A DNA stretch of 64,000 nucleotides from the NCBI RefSeq assembly GCF_014961315.1, contig NZ_CP063141.1, positions 2,294,001 through 2,358,000 of the forward strand, written 5' to 3'. How positions within the stretch are numbered: the stretch's first letter is position 1; every line of letters starts with the position of its first letter. Position numbers and translations under genes: made by a program. The stretch is from Thermoflavifilum sp. (GTDB lineage: Bacteria; Bacteroidota; Bacteroidia; Chitinophagales; Chitinophagaceae). Below the pieces are notes generated by a model. The model searched no databases, had not been told where the DNA came from, and saw only the letters and a program-made list of their open reading frames with translations. Positions 55,516 to 64,000 of the stretch are shown piece by piece.

Positions 55516-56810
55516 AGCCGTTCTGATGCAGATGAGGGATGGGATAAATCGGGAACGAGATTTTCAACCGGGGAAAAAGAAAGATCGAGTAATTCCTGAA
55601 GTGCCTGAAGATAACGTTCGCTTTGTTCGGGATTTTTTTTACGGAGATTGCAGGCAATCTGATCGATGATTTTCTGAATGATGCGAGCAGAGAGCTGATC
55701 GTAACTGATATTGTCTTTGAGCTGACGAATTTCTTGATGATGAATCTGATTGAGCTTATGTTTCAATGCACGCAGCACTTCCGTATATCTGCGCATGCGA
55801 TACCAGCACAGAAAATCGGCTTGATGTTTTTCGATGATTGCCTGCGCTTGAGGTACAGCCTGCTGTCGTCGCTGAATGGTCTCATCTTTATATCGCGAAA
55901 GCTCATCCACATTCACGGTTTTCACATGTGTGAATTGCCGCACATCCGGATGTACATTCTCGGGAATCGAAAGGTCAATCACGATTTTCGACTTTCCGTC
56001 TGCAAAATGCGAGGGCAGCAGCGTAGGAGAGTCGGCGTTGGTGGCGACCAGGATAATATCGGCAAGCCGAATTTGTTCGGGAAGTTGCTCATAAGGAGCG
56101 TATTGAACACGATGTTCACGAGCGAAAATAGCGGCCGTTTCGTTGGTACGATTCACCAGTGTAACCTGTGCGGGATTAAGATACTCAATCACGTTTTTGC
56201 AGGTGCTTCGACCTATTTTACCTGCACCGACCAGCAAAATATGTTTATGTGTTAAATCATCCACGCTCTGCAAAAGCCATTGTACCGCCGCAAAAGACAC
56301 AGAAACCGTACCCGCACTCAGCGAAGTTTCATTTTTGATTTGCTTGGAAGCCTGAATCACAGCATTTACCAGCCTTTCCGTGAATGAACCTAAAAAGCCT
56401 CTTTCCTTTGCAAAACGCACAGCTGCTTTAACCTGACCGATGATTTCATAATCACCAAGAATCTGTGAATCGAGCCCGGCGCCTACTAAAAACAAATGAT
56501 GGACAGCGTTTTCACCTGTATAGATGTATGCAATCTGCTCAAATAATTCTTTTCCACCACGCGACACTTCGCCGACTAATGCGATCAGGGTACGGGCATC
56601 CGGTGCAAAGCCATAAATTTCGGTACGGTTACAGGTGGAAAGTACAAACAATTCGGAGAGATGTTTTTCCCGGGCTATGTTCAGCAATTGCTGATATTGA
56701 TCGTGATGAATGGCGTACAGGCTTCTGGTAGAAGTATCGCTGATGGTGTGATTAATTCCGCAACAGAAAAAATGCTCGAGTGTTTTCCCGCTATGTGCTT
56801 GCTGGCTCAT
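55512..56810 (-). CDS. hemA: Glutamyl-tRNA reductase
   Basis: 432 aa. The catalytic cysteine is Cys60 in L-S-T-C-N-R-T-E-I-Y-G-F. The NADPH domain has L-V-G-A-G-K-I-G-R-S, and A-T-N-A-D-S-P marks the substrate side; a C-terminal helical dimer domain follows. It reduces Glu-tRNA to glutamate-1-semialdehyde, the committed step of the C5 haem pathway, in agreement with hemL in the same operon. It is the first gene of hemA-C-D-E-F-B-L. Confidence 0.95.
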   Translation of the reverse strand: MSQQAHSGKTLEHFFCCGINHTISDTSTRSLYAIHHDQYQQLLNIAREKHLSELFVLSTCNRTEIYGFAPDARTLIALVGEVSRGGKELFEQIAYIYTGENAVHHLFLVGAGLDSQILGDYEIIGQVKAAVRFAKERGFLGSFTERLVNAVIQASKQIKNETSLSAGTVSVSFAAVQWLLQSVDDLTHKHILLVGAGKIGRSTCKNVIEYLNPAQVTLVNRTNETAAIFAREHRVQYAPYEQLPEQIRLADIILVATNADSPTLLPSHFADGKSKIVIDLSIPENVHPDVRQFTHVKTVNVDELSRYKDETIQRRQQAVPQAQAIIEKHQADFLCWYRMRRYTEVLRALKHKLNQIHHQEIRQLKDNISYDQLSARIIQKIIDQIACNLRKKNPEQSERYLQALQELLDLSFSPVENLVPDLSHPSSASERL

Positions 56811-56835
56811 GCAACTATCTTCTGATCTCCTCGTG

Positions 56836-56843
56836 CAAAAATA
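56836..56843 (-). promoter_or_regulatory. Candidate -7 box for the haem operon
   Basis: On the minus strand this reads TATTTTTG, an exact match to TAnnTTTG, 26 bases before the hemA ATG. The longer string TTATTTTTGC is also found before purL. No obvious -33 TTG is present. Confidence 0.4.
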
Positions 56844-57024
56844 AAATCGTCTTTGAGATAAATGCGGTTTAACCTGTCATTATGCTGTCATTTCTCCCGA
56901 AATTCCGGTACTATGGCCGGGCCGGTGCATATTCGCATGGTAAAACCCTTATTTTCGGTTGACAAATTGTATGTGCTTTGCAATCGAATATTAACTTCGT
57001 GCCAGGTTTTGAAATGCAATTTGT

Positions 57025-58104
57025 ATGACGGATACTCCAGGCACACGCGCCGTGTTGTTGATGAATTTAGGCTCGCCTTCATCCACGGCGGTAAGGGATG
57101 TAAAAACGTATTTACATGAATTCTTGATGGATGAGCGCGTTATCGATTATCCTTATCTGTTCAGAAAGCTGCTGGTCGACGGCATCATCGTGCCCTTTCG
57201 TGCGCCACGTTCTGCAGAGGCCTACCGTCGTATCTGGTGGGATGAGGGCTCTCCGCTTATTGTAATCACGAAGCGACTTGTTGCCGAATTATCTGGCCGT
57301 GTGGATGTGCCTGTACAATGGTGTATGCGCTATGGTAGCCCCCGCCCGGATGAGGCCATGGATGCACTTTTGCATGCTAATCCTCATCTGCGGGAAGTAT
57401 TGCTCATTCCGCTTTATCCGCACTATGCCATGTCGTCCTATGAAACCGCTGTTGTTTATGCACAGCACTGGCATCGTAAGAAACGTTACCCGTTTCAATT
57501 ATCCATACTCAGACCCTTTTATGATGATGCTGGCTACATCGAGGTGTTGAGTACGCATATTCAGCAATTTTTAAAACCCGATCATCATTTGCTTTTCAGC
57601 TACCATGGCGTTCCTGAGCGGCATATTCGCAAATCGGATATCACCTCACAGCATTGTTTGCAACGAACCGATTGTTGTGATGTGGCATCCCCCGCCCATG
57701 CCTATTGTTACAGACATCAGGTGATACGCACCACCAGGCTGGTGGCCGAACGCTTGCAATTGAAGACCGAACAATATGAACTGAGTTTTCAATCCAGATT
57801 AGGAAAGGAGCCATGGTTAAGGCCTTACACGGCTCAGCGGCTTGAGGAATTGCCCGCTGAAGGCAGAAAAAAGCTGCAGGTCGTATGTCCGGCATTTGTG
57901 TCTGATTGCCTGGAAACGCTGGAAGAAATTGAACAGGAAGGCAAAAAAATCTTCATGGAACACGGAGGCGAATCATTCCAGATGATTCCCTGCTTGAATA
58001 CCATACCGGCATGGATCGCTTTATTACAAGAATGGATTCATCAATTTGTATCGGGCGATCGAACGATGATATGGAATGAACTGCAGAACACAAAGGCTGG
58101 ATAA
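57025..58104 (+). CDS. hemH: Ferrochelatase
   Basis: 359 aa. Landmarks are L-L-M-N-L-G-S-P at the N terminus, the active-site S-Y-H-G-V-P-E-R-H, and the C-terminal C-P-A-F-V-S-D-C-L-E-T-L-E-E-I. A Cys-rich insert (about 210-235, with C-L-Q-R-T-D-C-C and a further Cys) follows the active-site His; extra cysteines here occur in several Bacteroidota enzymes and could bind a metal or cluster. It inserts iron into protoporphyrin IX. It is divergent from the hemA operon across a 214-base gap, completing most of the pathway at one locus; a protoporphyrinogen oxidase gene is not in the window. Confidence 0.95.
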   Translation: MTDTPGTRAVLLMNLGSPSSTAVRDVKTYLHEFLMDERVIDYPYLFRKLLVDGIIVPFRAPRSAEAYRRIWWDEGSPLIVITKRLVAELSGRVDVPVQWCMRYGSPRPDEAMDALLHANPHLREVLLIPLYPHYAMSSYETAVVYAQHWHRKKRYPFQLSILRPFYDDAGYIEVLSTHIQQFLKPDHHLLFSYHGVPERHIRKSDITSQHCLQRTDCCDVASPAHAYCYRHQVIRTTRLVAERLQLKTEQYELSFQSRLGKEPWLRPYTAQRLEELPAEGRKKLQVVCPAFVSDCLETLEEIEQEGKKIFMEHGGESFQMIPCLNTIPAWIALLQEWIHQFVSGDRTMIWNELQNTKAG

Positions 58105-58167
58105 GGCTGTGGAAGGGCATTTCCGGACGTAAGAAAAACAATTTCTTATTCAACAGTTAGTTGATGC

Positions 58168-58644
58168 TTAATACCTGATTTTATTCTCCATCTGTTCCCA
58201 TTGCTGAAACAGCTTAAGCGCCTCTTCCCGCCCCATGCTGAACATGGGAATGCGCCGTTCAGATAAAGGTTTCTGGATTTCTTCATAAATAAAAGCATCA
58301 TCAAAAGCAATTTTTGCGGCATCCTCGCGTGTACATGCAAAAATCACCCTGCGCGGTCTGGCCCAGTAAATGGCTCCCATGCACATCGGACAGGGCTCGC
58401 AGGTGGTATATAAATCACAATCGTGCAACTGAAAATCGTGCAGATGATTACATGCCGCACGAATAGCTACAATTTCAGCATGTGCGGTGGGATCACGATC
58501 TAAAAGCACACGATTATATCCTCTTGCTATGATGCGCTGGTCTTTTACAATAACAGCTCCAAATGGCCCACCAGCAAGCTTTTGCAAACCCTCCTGCGCA
58601 CTGGCTATCGCTTCTTTCATAAATTTTAAATCAATGGTTTCCAT
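58168..58644 (-). CDS. Nucleoside/guanine deaminase (CMP/dCMP deaminase family)
   Basis: 158 aa. The zinc site is complete: H-A-E-I-V-A (His plus proton-shuttle Glu) and P-C-P-M-C-M-G-A. G-G-P-F-G-A-V-I-V near the N terminus and the C-terminal E-E-I-Q-K-P-L-S-E-R-R-I-P are closer to guanine deaminases of the GuaD type than to the tRNA adenosine deaminase TadA, but I cannot exclude the latter. It acts in purine salvage if GuaD. The gene is monocistronic, convergent with hemH. Confidence 0.82.
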   Translation of the reverse strand: METIDLKFMKEAIASAQEGLQKLAGGPFGAVIVKDQRIIARGYNRVLLDRDPTAHAEIVAIRAACNHLHDFQLHDCDLYTTCEPCPMCMGAIYWARPRRVIFACTREDAAKIAFDDAFIYEEIQKPLSERRIPMFSMGREEALKLFQQWEQMENKIRY

Positions 58645-58785
58645 AGCTCATTATCTTCTGAAAAATTAATATCAATACATTGGCGCGTGTAAAAATACAA
58701 AACCATTCCGGATATGGCACCGATATTCACTCGCATGAAAATGTGTAAAACTTATTGTAGTTTGCAGCTATAAAATTCAAAGCCT

Positions 58786-59937
58786 ATGCCCCTGATCACA
58801 ACTGCCGATAAAGAAATGGATATGTTGTTTGATCAGACCATTGAACAGGTGCGCCAGGCTTTGCACCTGCCTTACTGGGCCTGGGATGCCGGGGTATTGA
58901 TGGTAGCGATATTGCTGGGCACTTTGTTAAAAATAGGTATTAGCTTCATACTCAAGCGCACGGCCAATCGTGAAGCGCCTTTTTCTTTTTATCTTACCAT
59001 TATTCGATATCTCGGGAAACCATTTGCTTATTTCCTTCCCTTGCTGCTGGTGCGCTTATCACTTCCATTTTTATACATGCCTCATGCCTATCGTTATCCT
59101 GTTGGTAAGTTGTTGCAGATTGGCATAATCATCGTTATGGCATGGATCATCATCAATGGATTTCGTGTTGTGGAAGCGTATGTGAGTTATAAATTTGATG
59201 TGCATGCACCCGATAATTTCAGAGCCAGAAAGATTCATACACAGTTACAATTTTTGCATCGGGTTTTTAGCGTCATCATCATTTTACTTGCTGTGGCGGC
59301 CATATTGCTCAGTTTCAAAAGTGTACGCAATATTGGTACGGGCTTACTCGCCGGTGTGGGTGTGAGCAGTATCATCATAGGTTTTGCGGCTCAAAATATG
59401 CTATCGAATTTATTCGCTGGCTTGCAAATTGCTTTTGCCCAACCCATCCGAATCGATGATATTGTAGTGGTAGAAGGTGAGTGGGGAAGGATAGAAGAAA
59501 TTACCCTTACCTATGTGGTGGTGAAGATCTGGGATTTGCGACGACTCGTGTTGCCAATTACTTATTTTACACAAAAGCCTTTTCAGAACTGGTCGCGTAC
59601 ATCTACCGATCTTATCGGCACGGTATTCATTTATACCGATTATTCACTTCCTGTGCAGGCTATCCGGGATGAACTCGATCGCTTGTTGCAACATCATCCG
59701 CTATGGGATGGCAAGGTAAAAGCTGTACAGGTAACCGATACTTCTGAACATACCATGCAACTGAGGATTCTGGTGAGCGCTTCGGATTCCAGTAAAACTT
59801 TTGACCTGCGTTGTGATATTCGGGAGAAAATCATCCTTTTTCTGCAACAACATTATCCGCATTGCCTGCCCAGAACACGCGCCGAGCTTTATCCGTTACC
59901 CTTGTCGGAAAAGCCTTCTGAAAAATTGACATCATGA
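58786..59937 (+). CDS. MscS-family mechanosensitive ion channel
   Basis: 383 aa with about five membrane helices (about 34-54, 68-88, 104-125, 155-175, and the pore helix about 180-205). The pore-lining helix and following beta domain show the MscS pattern: G-A-Q-N-type G-F-A-A-Q-N-M-L-S-N-L-F-A-G-L, P-I-R-I-D-D-I-V-V-V-E-G and G-R-I-E-E-I-T-L-T-Y. It would open under membrane tension to release solutes. Met11 or Met13 are alternative starts. The long N-terminal region marks it as a YbdG/YnaI-like rather than a minimal MscS. Confidence 0.9.
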   Translation: MPLITTADKEMDMLFDQTIEQVRQALHLPYWAWDAGVLMVAILLGTLLKIGISFILKRTANREAPFSFYLTIIRYLGKPFAYFLPLLLVRLSLPFLYMPHAYRYPVGKLLQIGIIIVMAWIIINGFRVVEAYVSYKFDVHAPDNFRARKIHTQLQFLHRVFSVIIILLAVAAILLSFKSVRNIGTGLLAGVGVSSIIIGFAAQNMLSNLFAGLQIAFAQPIRIDDIVVVEGEWGRIEEITLTYVVVKIWDLRRLVLPITYFTQKPFQNWSRTSTDLIGTVFIYTDYSLPVQAIRDELDRLLQHHPLWDGKVKAVQVTDTSEHTMQLRILVSASDSSKTFDLRCDIREKIILFLQQHYPHCLPRTRAELYPLPLSEKPSEKLTS

Positions 59938-60015
59938 GCTGCTGGCATGTGTTTTGAAAGCCCATTCACAGCCTTCTCGTTTATTTTCCATTTCAAATTG
60001 TAAAAAACAGATCTT

Positions 60016-61119
60016 ATGAAACTCCACATTGCACAGGTTGCACCCCTGTACGAATCCGTGCCGCCACGGTTATATGGCGGTACAGAACGGATTGTAGCCT
60101 ATCTGACAGATGCTTTGATCGCAAAAGGTCATCGGGTTACCTTGTTTGCAAGCGGGGATTCCCGAACCCGGGCAACGCTGGTGAGCCATCTCGAAGAAGC
60201 CATCCGGTTAAATCCTGCAGTAAAGGATCCCATGGCGCATCATATCATTCAGATGGCCGATGTGATGGCGCGTGCACACGAATTCGATATGATTCATTTT
60301 CATACCGATTATCTACATTTTCCCCTGTCTGAACTGTTGCACAAACCACATGTAACCACCCTGCATGGGCGGCTGGATTTGCCCGATTTACCTTATGTAT
60401 ATCACCGCTTTCCACATCAACCCGTGATTTCTATTTCTTATGCCCAGCGTAAACCCTTGCCATTTGCGCACTGGGTGGGTAACGTATATCATGGCCTGCC
60501 CAGAGATCTCTATCGATTGGGCAAAGGCGATGGCGGTTATGTAGCTTTTATCGGGAGAATATCACCCGAAAAGCGGGCCGATCTGGCTATTGAAATTGCA
60601 GCTCAGGCCGGATATCCCATTTATATTGCTGCTAAAATTGATAAGGCTGATGAAGCCTATTTTGAAACATCCATCAAGCATCTGTTCGACCTGCCTCACG
60701 TGCACTATATCGGTGAAATTGGCGATGCAGAGAAAAATGAGTTTCTGGGCAAAGCAAAAGCACTGCTGTTTCCCATTGACTGGCCCGAGCCGTTTGGCAT
60801 TGTGATGATTGAAGCTATGGCCTGCGGTACGCCCGTGATTGCATTTAACAGAGGGTCGGTTCCGGAAGTCATAGACCATGGCGTAACCGGGTATATTGTA
60901 CATCATGTGCAGGAGGCCGTCGATGCCCTGCGTAATGTGGATGCGCTGGATCGCCGGCAGATCAGACAGGTATTTGAAACCCGGTTTACATCCGATGTCA
61001 TGGCTGAAAATTATTTGCAGATCTATCATCAGCTCTGCGGTCATAAAACAACAGCAGAACGCAGGATATTCCCAGTTTCTACACAGCCGGAAAAAAACTA
61101 TCAGCTGCAATCGGCCTGA
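60016..61119 (+). CDS. Glycosyltransferase family 4
   Basis: 367 aa, a GT-B fold retaining glycosyltransferase. The N-terminal half has P-P-R-L-Y-G-G-T-E-R (acceptor-side loop) and H-F-H-T-D-Y; the C-terminal donor half has G-R-I-S-P-E-K-R and the signature E-P-F-G-I-V-M-I-E-A-M-A-C-G-T-P-V-I-A. Its partner gene, 45 bases downstream, encodes a debranching-type glucosidase, so it may act in glycogen, trehalose-like or another storage glucan pathway. The donor and acceptor are not evident. Confidence 0.88.
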   Translation: MKLHIAQVAPLYESVPPRLYGGTERIVAYLTDALIAKGHRVTLFASGDSRTRATLVSHLEEAIRLNPAVKDPMAHHIIQMADVMARAHEFDMIHFHTDYLHFPLSELLHKPHVTTLHGRLDLPDLPYVYHRFPHQPVISISYAQRKPLPFAHWVGNVYHGLPRDLYRLGKGDGGYVAFIGRISPEKRADLAIEIAAQAGYPIYIAAKIDKADEAYFETSIKHLFDLPHVHYIGEIGDAEKNEFLGKAKALLFPIDWPEPFGIVMIEAMACGTPVIAFNRGSVPEVIDHGVTGYIVHHVQEAVDALRNVDALDRRQIRQVFETRFTSDVMAENYLQIYHQLCGHKTTAERRIFPVSTQPEKNYQLQSA

Positions 61120-61164
61120 TGCCGCTTGCATCAACAGCGATTGGCGATTGTTGATTCGTGGTAA

Positions 61165-63390
61165 ATGATGAAACCAAACGTCATGGCTCAAACAGATAAA
61201 AACCTGGCAGCCGAACAGGAAGTAGCAAGCAAATATGCCATCCTGGCGGTTTCTACCTATGCGGATGATCGCGTGAAAGTATTAAACCGCACCGATACAT
61301 TCGGCATTTTTGATCGCTGGGGTGATGTGTTGCCCTTGCCCGATGGTATTCATGGCCTTTACTTTCGCGATACGCGGTATGTGCATCACCTGCAACTGCA
61401 GCTCAATGATACCCGTCCGCTGTTGTTGAGCTCAACGGTTCGGGAAGAAAATGAATGTTTATCAGTTGACCTTACCAATCAGGAATTGTATGATGAAGAC
61501 GGTCGTCGTATCCCGAAAGGCTCCATTCACATCCGCCGGAGCCAGTTTATTCGAAATGGCATTTTTTATGAAAAGCTGGAACTGGTGAATTATCACCATC
61601 AAGCCTGCCGATTGTTATGCATTCTTTCGTTTAGCGGTGATTTCAGGGATATTTTCGAAGTACGTGGCATGAAACGGCAAGCCCGGGGCAGGATATTACA
61701 GCCCTTTTCGCCGGAACCGCATCAGCTTATTCTGGGATATGAAGGCCTGGACCATATTCGCCGGTATGCAATCATTGATTTTGAAAAAAATATGCCTGTC
61801 TTGCGGCTTCAGGAGCCTGCTGCAGCAGTTTTTGCATTGTCGTTACCTCCCCAGCTACTTCAGGTACTGGAATATAGCATTTCATTTCGGGAGGATTCCC
61901 TGCAGAAAATCGGTACCAATCATGGCGATGCGCTTAAGCATCTGCAGTTGCAACTGCAGGAAGTGCGTGAAAGTTTCCCCGAAATTTTCACATCCAATGA
62001 ACAATTCAACAACTGGGTAAATCGATCTAAAACCGATCTGGTATCGCTCACGGCACATACGCCTTATGGGAAATATCCTTATGCCGGCGTACCCTGGTAC
62101 AATACGGCTTTCGGGCGGGATGGATTGATTACGGCGTATGAGACGTTGTGGTTGCTTCCCGAGCTGTCGCGCGATGTGTTGTTTTTCTTATCTGCTCATC
62201 AGGCCCAAACGCTTGATCACGCAACTGAAGCAGAGCCAGGCAAAATTCTGCACGAGATGCGACATGGCGAAATGGTGAATCTGCAGGAGGTGCCTTTTCA
62301 GCATTACTATGGAACGATTGATGCTACGCCGCTTTTCGTGTTGCTTGCAGGAGCCTATTTCGAACGAACGGCCGATGAGGCAGCCATTCAGCAACTCTGG
62401 CCACATGTGCAACGGGCAATGGAATGGATGATGCATTATGGGGATCGGGATGGCGATGGTTTTCTGGAATATTTTTCCCGGAATCAACACGGTCTTTCCA
62501 ATCAGGGCTGGAAGGATTCGTATGATGCTATCATGCATGCCGATGGTCAGCTGGCCAGGGCACCGATAGCGCTCTGTGAAGTGCAGGGTTATGCGTATGC
62601 GGCATATCAGGCGGCAGCCCGGCTGGCGCATGTGGTGCAACAACCCGAACTGGCAGAAGCCTGGGAGCAGAAGGCTATCCAGTTGAAAAAGCAATTCAAT
62701 GCAAGTTTCTGGGATGATGAACTGCAGGCCTATGTACTGGCACTGGATGCAGATAAAAAACCATGCCGGGTGATGAGTTCCAATGCCGGCCAGGTGTTGT
62801 TTACCGGCATTGCCGATGTGGAAAAGGCTGCCAGGCTGGCAAAAAGGCTTCTCGAGCCCGATATGTTCAGTGGCTGGGGCATTCGCACACTGTCCAGTCG
62901 CGAGCTTCGCTACAACCCGATGTCATACCACAACGGATCGGTATGGCCGCACGATGTGGCACTGATTGCGAAAGGACTTGCTCGCTACGGTCATCAGCAA
63001 CAGATGCTGACTTTACTTACTGGATTATTCGACGCTTCCCTGTTCATTGAACTGCAACGTTTACCCGAGTTGTTCTGTGGATTTGAACGGCGCAGGGGCG
63101 AGGGCCCTACGGCCTACCCGGTTGCCTGCTCGCCACAGGCATGGTCTGTAGCCGCCGTATTCTTACTGATCCAGGCCATGCTGCATATCGAAATTCACGC
63201 CCCTGCCAGACGTCTGTATTTTCATAAACCCGTACTCCCCGAATACCTGAATGATGTGCGTATTCAACATTTACCCCTGGGCGATCAGCAGTGGTGCAGC
63301 TTCACGGTGTATCGCTACCAGTCGAATGATGCCGTGGGTATTCAATTCATGGAAAAACCAGAAGATTGGGAAGTGATTATCGTACAGTAG
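61165..63390 (+). CDS. Glycogen-debranching-type amylo-alpha-1,6-glucosidase
   Basis: 741 aa, cytoplasmic, no signal. An N-terminal beta-sandwich (about 30-270, L-N-R-T-D-T-F-G-I-F then G-L-Y-F-R-D-T-R-Y) is the bis-type GDE N domain. An (alpha/alpha)6 barrel follows (about 290-690): P-W-Y-N-T-A-F-G-R-D, Y-Y-G-T-I-D-A-T-P-L-F, Y-G-D-R-D-G-D-G-F-L-E-Y, N-Q-G-W-K-D-S and S-Y-H-N-G-S-V-W-P-H-D. This layout is shared by archaeal/bacterial amylo-1,6-glucosidases that remove alpha-1,6 branches. It is probably co-transcribed with the GT4 gene. The exact glucan is inferred. Confidence 0.88.
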   Translation: MMKPNVMAQTDKNLAAEQEVASKYAILAVSTYADDRVKVLNRTDTFGIFDRWGDVLPLPDGIHGLYFRDTRYVHHLQLQLNDTRPLLLSSTVREENECLSVDLTNQELYDEDGRRIPKGSIHIRRSQFIRNGIFYEKLELVNYHHQACRLLCILSFSGDFRDIFEVRGMKRQARGRILQPFSPEPHQLILGYEGLDHIRRYAIIDFEKNMPVLRLQEPAAAVFALSLPPQLLQVLEYSISFREDSLQKIGTNHGDALKHLQLQLQEVRESFPEIFTSNEQFNNWVNRSKTDLVSLTAHTPYGKYPYAGVPWYNTAFGRDGLITAYETLWLLPELSRDVLFFLSAHQAQTLDHATEAEPGKILHEMRHGEMVNLQEVPFQHYYGTIDATPLFVLLAGAYFERTADEAAIQQLWPHVQRAMEWMMHYGDRDGDGFLEYFSRNQHGLSNQGWKDSYDAIMHADGQLARAPIALCEVQGYAYAAYQAAARLAHVVQQPELAEAWEQKAIQLKKQFNASFWDDELQAYVLALDADKKPCRVMSSNAGQVLFTGIADVEKAARLAKRLLEPDMFSGWGIRTLSSRELRYNPMSYHNGSVWPHDVALIAKGLARYGHQQQMLTLLTGLFDASLFIELQRLPELFCGFERRRGEGPTAYPVACSPQAWSVAAVFLLIQAMLHIEIHAPARRLYFHKPVLPEYLNDVRIQHLPLGDQQWCSFTVYRYQSNDAVGIQFMEKPEDWEVIIVQ

Positions 63391-63397
63391 ATTTTTG

Positions 63398-63415
63398 TTG
63401 TAACAAAATTTACAA
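63398..63415. promoter_or_regulatory. Inverted repeat TTGTAA-N6-TTACAA upstream of an OYE gene
   Basis: A perfect 6-base inverted repeat with a 6-base spacer lies 62 bases before the flavin oxidoreductase start. The inner GTA-N8-TAC resembles sites of Crp-superfamily regulators. No dedicated regulator gene is visible. Confidence 0.35.
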
Positions 63416-63476
63416 TTGCATAACCAGAGTTCTTTTTTTACGCATTTATTTTGCAGCGCTATAAAATACAGGACAG

Positions 63477-64000
63477 ATGAGCATATTATTCGAACCTGTT
63501 TCGTTCAGGAGTGTGCATGTACGTAATCGTTTGATGGTTTCTCCGATGTGTCAATATTCAGGTGCAGACGGCTTTGCGACCGACTGGCATCTGGTGCATT
63601 TAGGCAGTCGGGCTGTGGGTGGTGCGGGTATTGTGTGTGTGGAAGCTACAGCGGTTTCTCCGGAAGGCCGGATCACGCCACATGATTTAGGCATATGGAA
63701 AGACGAGCATATACCCAAACTCCGACAGATCACAGATTTTTTGAAATCGCAGGGCGCCGTTCCGGCCATTCAGCTGGCACATGCCGGCCGGAAGGCCAGC
63801 ACGGCTCGTCCCTGGGAAGGAGGTCATCAGCTGGCGCTTGACCGGGGCGGATGGCACACCCTGGCACCGAGTGCTCTCCCCTTCAAAGAAGGAGAGCGTG
63901 CGCCCATCGCACTGGATGAGCAGGGTATCAACAAAGTGATCGACGATTTTGCAGCTGCCGCAAAAAGGGCGCTGGAGGCAGGTTTTCAGATCATAGAAAT
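63477..64000 (+). CDS. NADH:flavin oxidoreductase / Old Yellow Enzyme, 5' part
   Basis: The first 174 codons are present; the gene runs off the right edge. ATG 63477 opens L-F-E-P-V-S-F-R-S, followed by N-R-L-M-V-S-P-M-C-Q-Y-S, W-H-L-V-H-L-G-S-R-A-V-G-G-A-G, and Q-L-A-H-A-G-R-K-A-S. The M-C-Q-Y motif and H-A-G-R-K are typical of YqjM/NamA-type ene-reductases, FMN enzymes that reduce activated C=C bonds with NAD(P)H. The substrate is unknown; the family often works in stress or detoxification. Confidence 0.9.
   Translation, partial: MSILFEPVSFRSVHVRNRLMVSPMCQYSGADGFATDWHLVHLGSRAVGGAGIVCVEATAVSPEGRITPHDLGIWKDEHIPKLRQITDFLKSQGAVPAIQLAHAGRKASTARPWEGGHQLALDRGGWHTLAPSALPFKEGERAPIALDEQGINKVIDDFAAAAKRALEAGFQIIE

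Noticed and set aside
58168..58644. tadA assignment for the deaminase
   Set aside because: The C-terminal pattern and G-G-P-F-G motif look more like guanine deaminase; the gene symbol was left blank because the two cannot be separated safely by eye.
1..64000. Prophage, defence system or conjugative element
   Set aside because: No integrase, capsid, nuclease-defence, toxin-antitoxin or transfer genes could be identified anywhere in the window.

Overview
The window reads as chromosome of a member of the Bacteroidota, most likely family Chitinophagaceae. The evidence is two SusC/SusD outer-membrane pairs, an ECF sigma/FecR switch feeding one of them, a type III glutamine synthetase, a type IX secretion (CHU_C) sorting domain, LytTR two-component genes and -7 boxes of the TAnnTTTG type. 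A ba3-type oxidase and several similar gene types would fit a thermophilic or warm-habitat genus, but that is only a guess. I see no prophage, transposase, CRISPR array or plasmid gene.

Layout. 1-121: 3' end of a nucleotide-sugar dehydrogenase. 218-2856 (minus): a membrane histidine kinase and a response regulator fused to a Crp-type DNA-binding module. 3040-6613 (plus, divergent): ba3-type cytochrome oxidase subunits IIa, II and I, a Sco copper chaperone and a membrane-anchored cytochrome c. Two tandem Crp-like half-site pairs lie in the gap between the two operons. 6718-10012 (minus): hldD and purL. 10108-17768 (plus): an unknown membrane protein, glnN, thrS, infC and a bioF-like gene. 17744-18805 (minus): an amidohydrolase and tRNA-Ser(CGA). 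18960-21996 (plus): a coupled four-gene operon of a LiaF-like membrane protein, a DUF4288 protein, a LytS-type kinase and a LytTR regulator.

22371-40085 is a carbohydrate-use region: an ECF sigma factor (minus) divergent from FecR, then susC1-susD1, then a second susC-susD pair broken by five small lesions, then Gfo/Idh/MocA oxidoreductase, tandem-DUF1080 protein, a second Gfo/Idh/MocA oxidoreductase and a DUF2264 protein. Three of these last four carry twin-arginine leaders. With the xylose-isomerase-like barrel protein at 43480 they suggest breakdown of glycosides by oxidation to 3-keto sugars in the cell envelope.

40092-43307 (minus): a DinB-family protein, then a MoxR-like AAA+ ATPase paired with a VWA protein. 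44744-48786 (plus): an M13 metallopeptidase lipoprotein and a secreted CHU_C protein. 49338-56810 (minus): tRNA-Pro(UGG) and a haem operon reading hemA-C-D-E-F-B-L, with hemH divergent at 57025. The rest holds a deaminase (minus), an MscS channel, a GT4 glycosyltransferase next to a glycogen-debranching-type enzyme, and the 5' part of an Old Yellow Enzyme cut by the window end.

Three intergenic gaps (about 22.0-22.4, 44.3-44.7 and 48.8-49.3 kb) are filled by one family of dispersed, partly inverted repeats. The most informative points for follow-up are the Crp-like sites in front of the oxidase operon, the recently decayed second susCD pair, the Tat-exported 3-keto-sugar gene set and the repeat family.
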